Shown piece after piece: positions 4,817-5,273 of a stretch of 5,273 nt of DNA. The stretch's first letter is position 1. Every line of letters begins with the position of its first letter. The DNA is taken from positions 1 to 5,273 of the forward strand of contig JAUVQV010000095.1 in NCBI GenBank assembly GCA_030597995.1, written 5' to 3'. Below the pieces are notes generated by a model. That model saw only the letters and a list, made by a program, of their open reading frames with translations, made no database searches and was not told where the DNA came from. The stretch is from Candidatus Rokuibacteriota bacterium. GTDB taxonomy: Bacteria > JAUVQV01. A program made the translations under genes and the position numbers.

Positions 4817-5273
4817 ATGAAAGTTGTGTTATTGGTGGACAGCTCGGTGTCCTTCCTCAAATTCATGGAGATCCTCGTCACGCGGCTCGGGTATCAGTTC
4901 CTCTCCGCCCGGAACGGTATGGACGGCCTCAAGGAACTGCGCCGGAAACTGCCCGACTTGGTGATGTGTGAGACCAGGTTTTCCGATATGGCGGGGTTCG
5001 ATTTGTGCCGGAGCATCAAGCAAGATCCTGCCACCTCGAGGATCATGGTGATTATTGTCACCACCGACGGCAGTGAAAGTTCAAGAATAAAAGCCCTCGA
5101 GAGCGGGTGCACCGCTTACATAAATAAGCCGGTAACGATTCGCTCCATATTCAATGTACTGGAAAGGCACATGGGGAACAAACGTCGAAAACAGATTCGC
5201 ACCTCCATGAGTATGAAAGCCCTCATCAAGGAGGAAAGAGGCAACATGATTATGTACACCCTCACTCTCGGAG
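4817..5273 (+). CDS. Receiver-PilZ protein with a degenerate receiver domain; C-terminus cut by window edge
   Basis: ATG 4817 has AAGGGAG (4803-4809) seven bases upstream. The visible 152 residues begin with a CheY-like receiver (about 1-119): strand 1 with VDSS (7-10), PDLVMCE (46-52), the switch-type T82 or T83, and the conserved KP at 104-105. Glu52 (codon 4970-4972) stands where the phosphorylated Asp normally sits, and Ser9 replaces the second acidic-pocket Asp. Normal phosphorylation is therefore unlikely, and the Glu may mimic the active state. From about residue 121 a second domain begins: R124 and R128 form an RxxxR motif typical of the c-di-GMP-binding PilZ domain. The second PilZ motif would fall right at the window edge, where TLTLG is visible. 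The likely role is a cytoplasmic c-di-GMP effector in motility, surface or envelope control. That is inferred from the architecture. The gene follows the ampD unit by 242 bases and probably has its own promoter. Confidence 0.9.
   Translation, partial: MKVVLLVDSSVSFLKFMEILVTRLGYQFLSARNGMDGLKELRRKLPDLVMCETRFSDMAGFDLCRSIKQDPATSRIMVIIVTTDGSESSRIKALESGCTAYINKPVTIRSIFNVLERHMGNKRRKQIRTSMSMKALIKEERGNMIMYTLTLG

Overview
The window looks like chromosomal DNA of a GC-rich, Gram-negative, anaerobic-type bacterium, most plausibly Geobacter-like or another member of the Desulfuromonadales/Desulfobacterota. The signs are a periplasmic cytochrome with at least 12 haem sites, an oxygen-sensitive-type radical SAM protein, a receiver-PilZ protein and a cytoplasmic AmpD. 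This is inference from gene content; no rRNA or tRNA is present to fix the taxon.

Layout. Left part, minus strand: a multihaem cytochrome c gene starts at 1379 and runs off the left edge. Because it is open at the edge it is easily missed, and the plus-strand open frames opposite it are shadows. Upstream of it, also on the minus strand, is a small two-fold-repeat protein of unknown function (1559-1960). Between them lie a good promoter (1397-1425) and a set of short repeats (1489-1543). At about 1961-2129 is a divergent control region with one sigma70-like promoter facing each way.

Middle, plus strand: a compact three-gene unit. It holds a radical SAM protein (about 2130-3416), a small integral membrane protein of the SEC59/DGK1/VTE5 CTP-dependent lipid kinase family (3413-3988, TTG start overlapping the previous stop), and AmpD, the anhydromuramyl-L-alanine amidase of peptidoglycan recycling (3993-4574). 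The tight spacing suggests co-transcription and an envelope-related theme: lipid or polyprenol phosphate supply plus muropeptide recycling. The substrate of the radical SAM enzyme is not known.

Right part: an AT-rich, dyad-rich intergenic stretch (4575-4816) precedes a receiver-PilZ protein (4817 to beyond the right edge). Its receiver domain has Glu in place of the phosphorylated Asp and Ser in place of the second acidic-pocket residue, so it probably does not work as an ordinary phospho-switch.

No mobile element, CRISPR array, RNA gene or convincing Rho-independent terminator was seen. The points most worth following are the radical SAM/lipid kinase/AmpD unit, the extra cysteine cluster in the radical SAM protein, the degenerate receiver, and the internally duplicated cytochrome.
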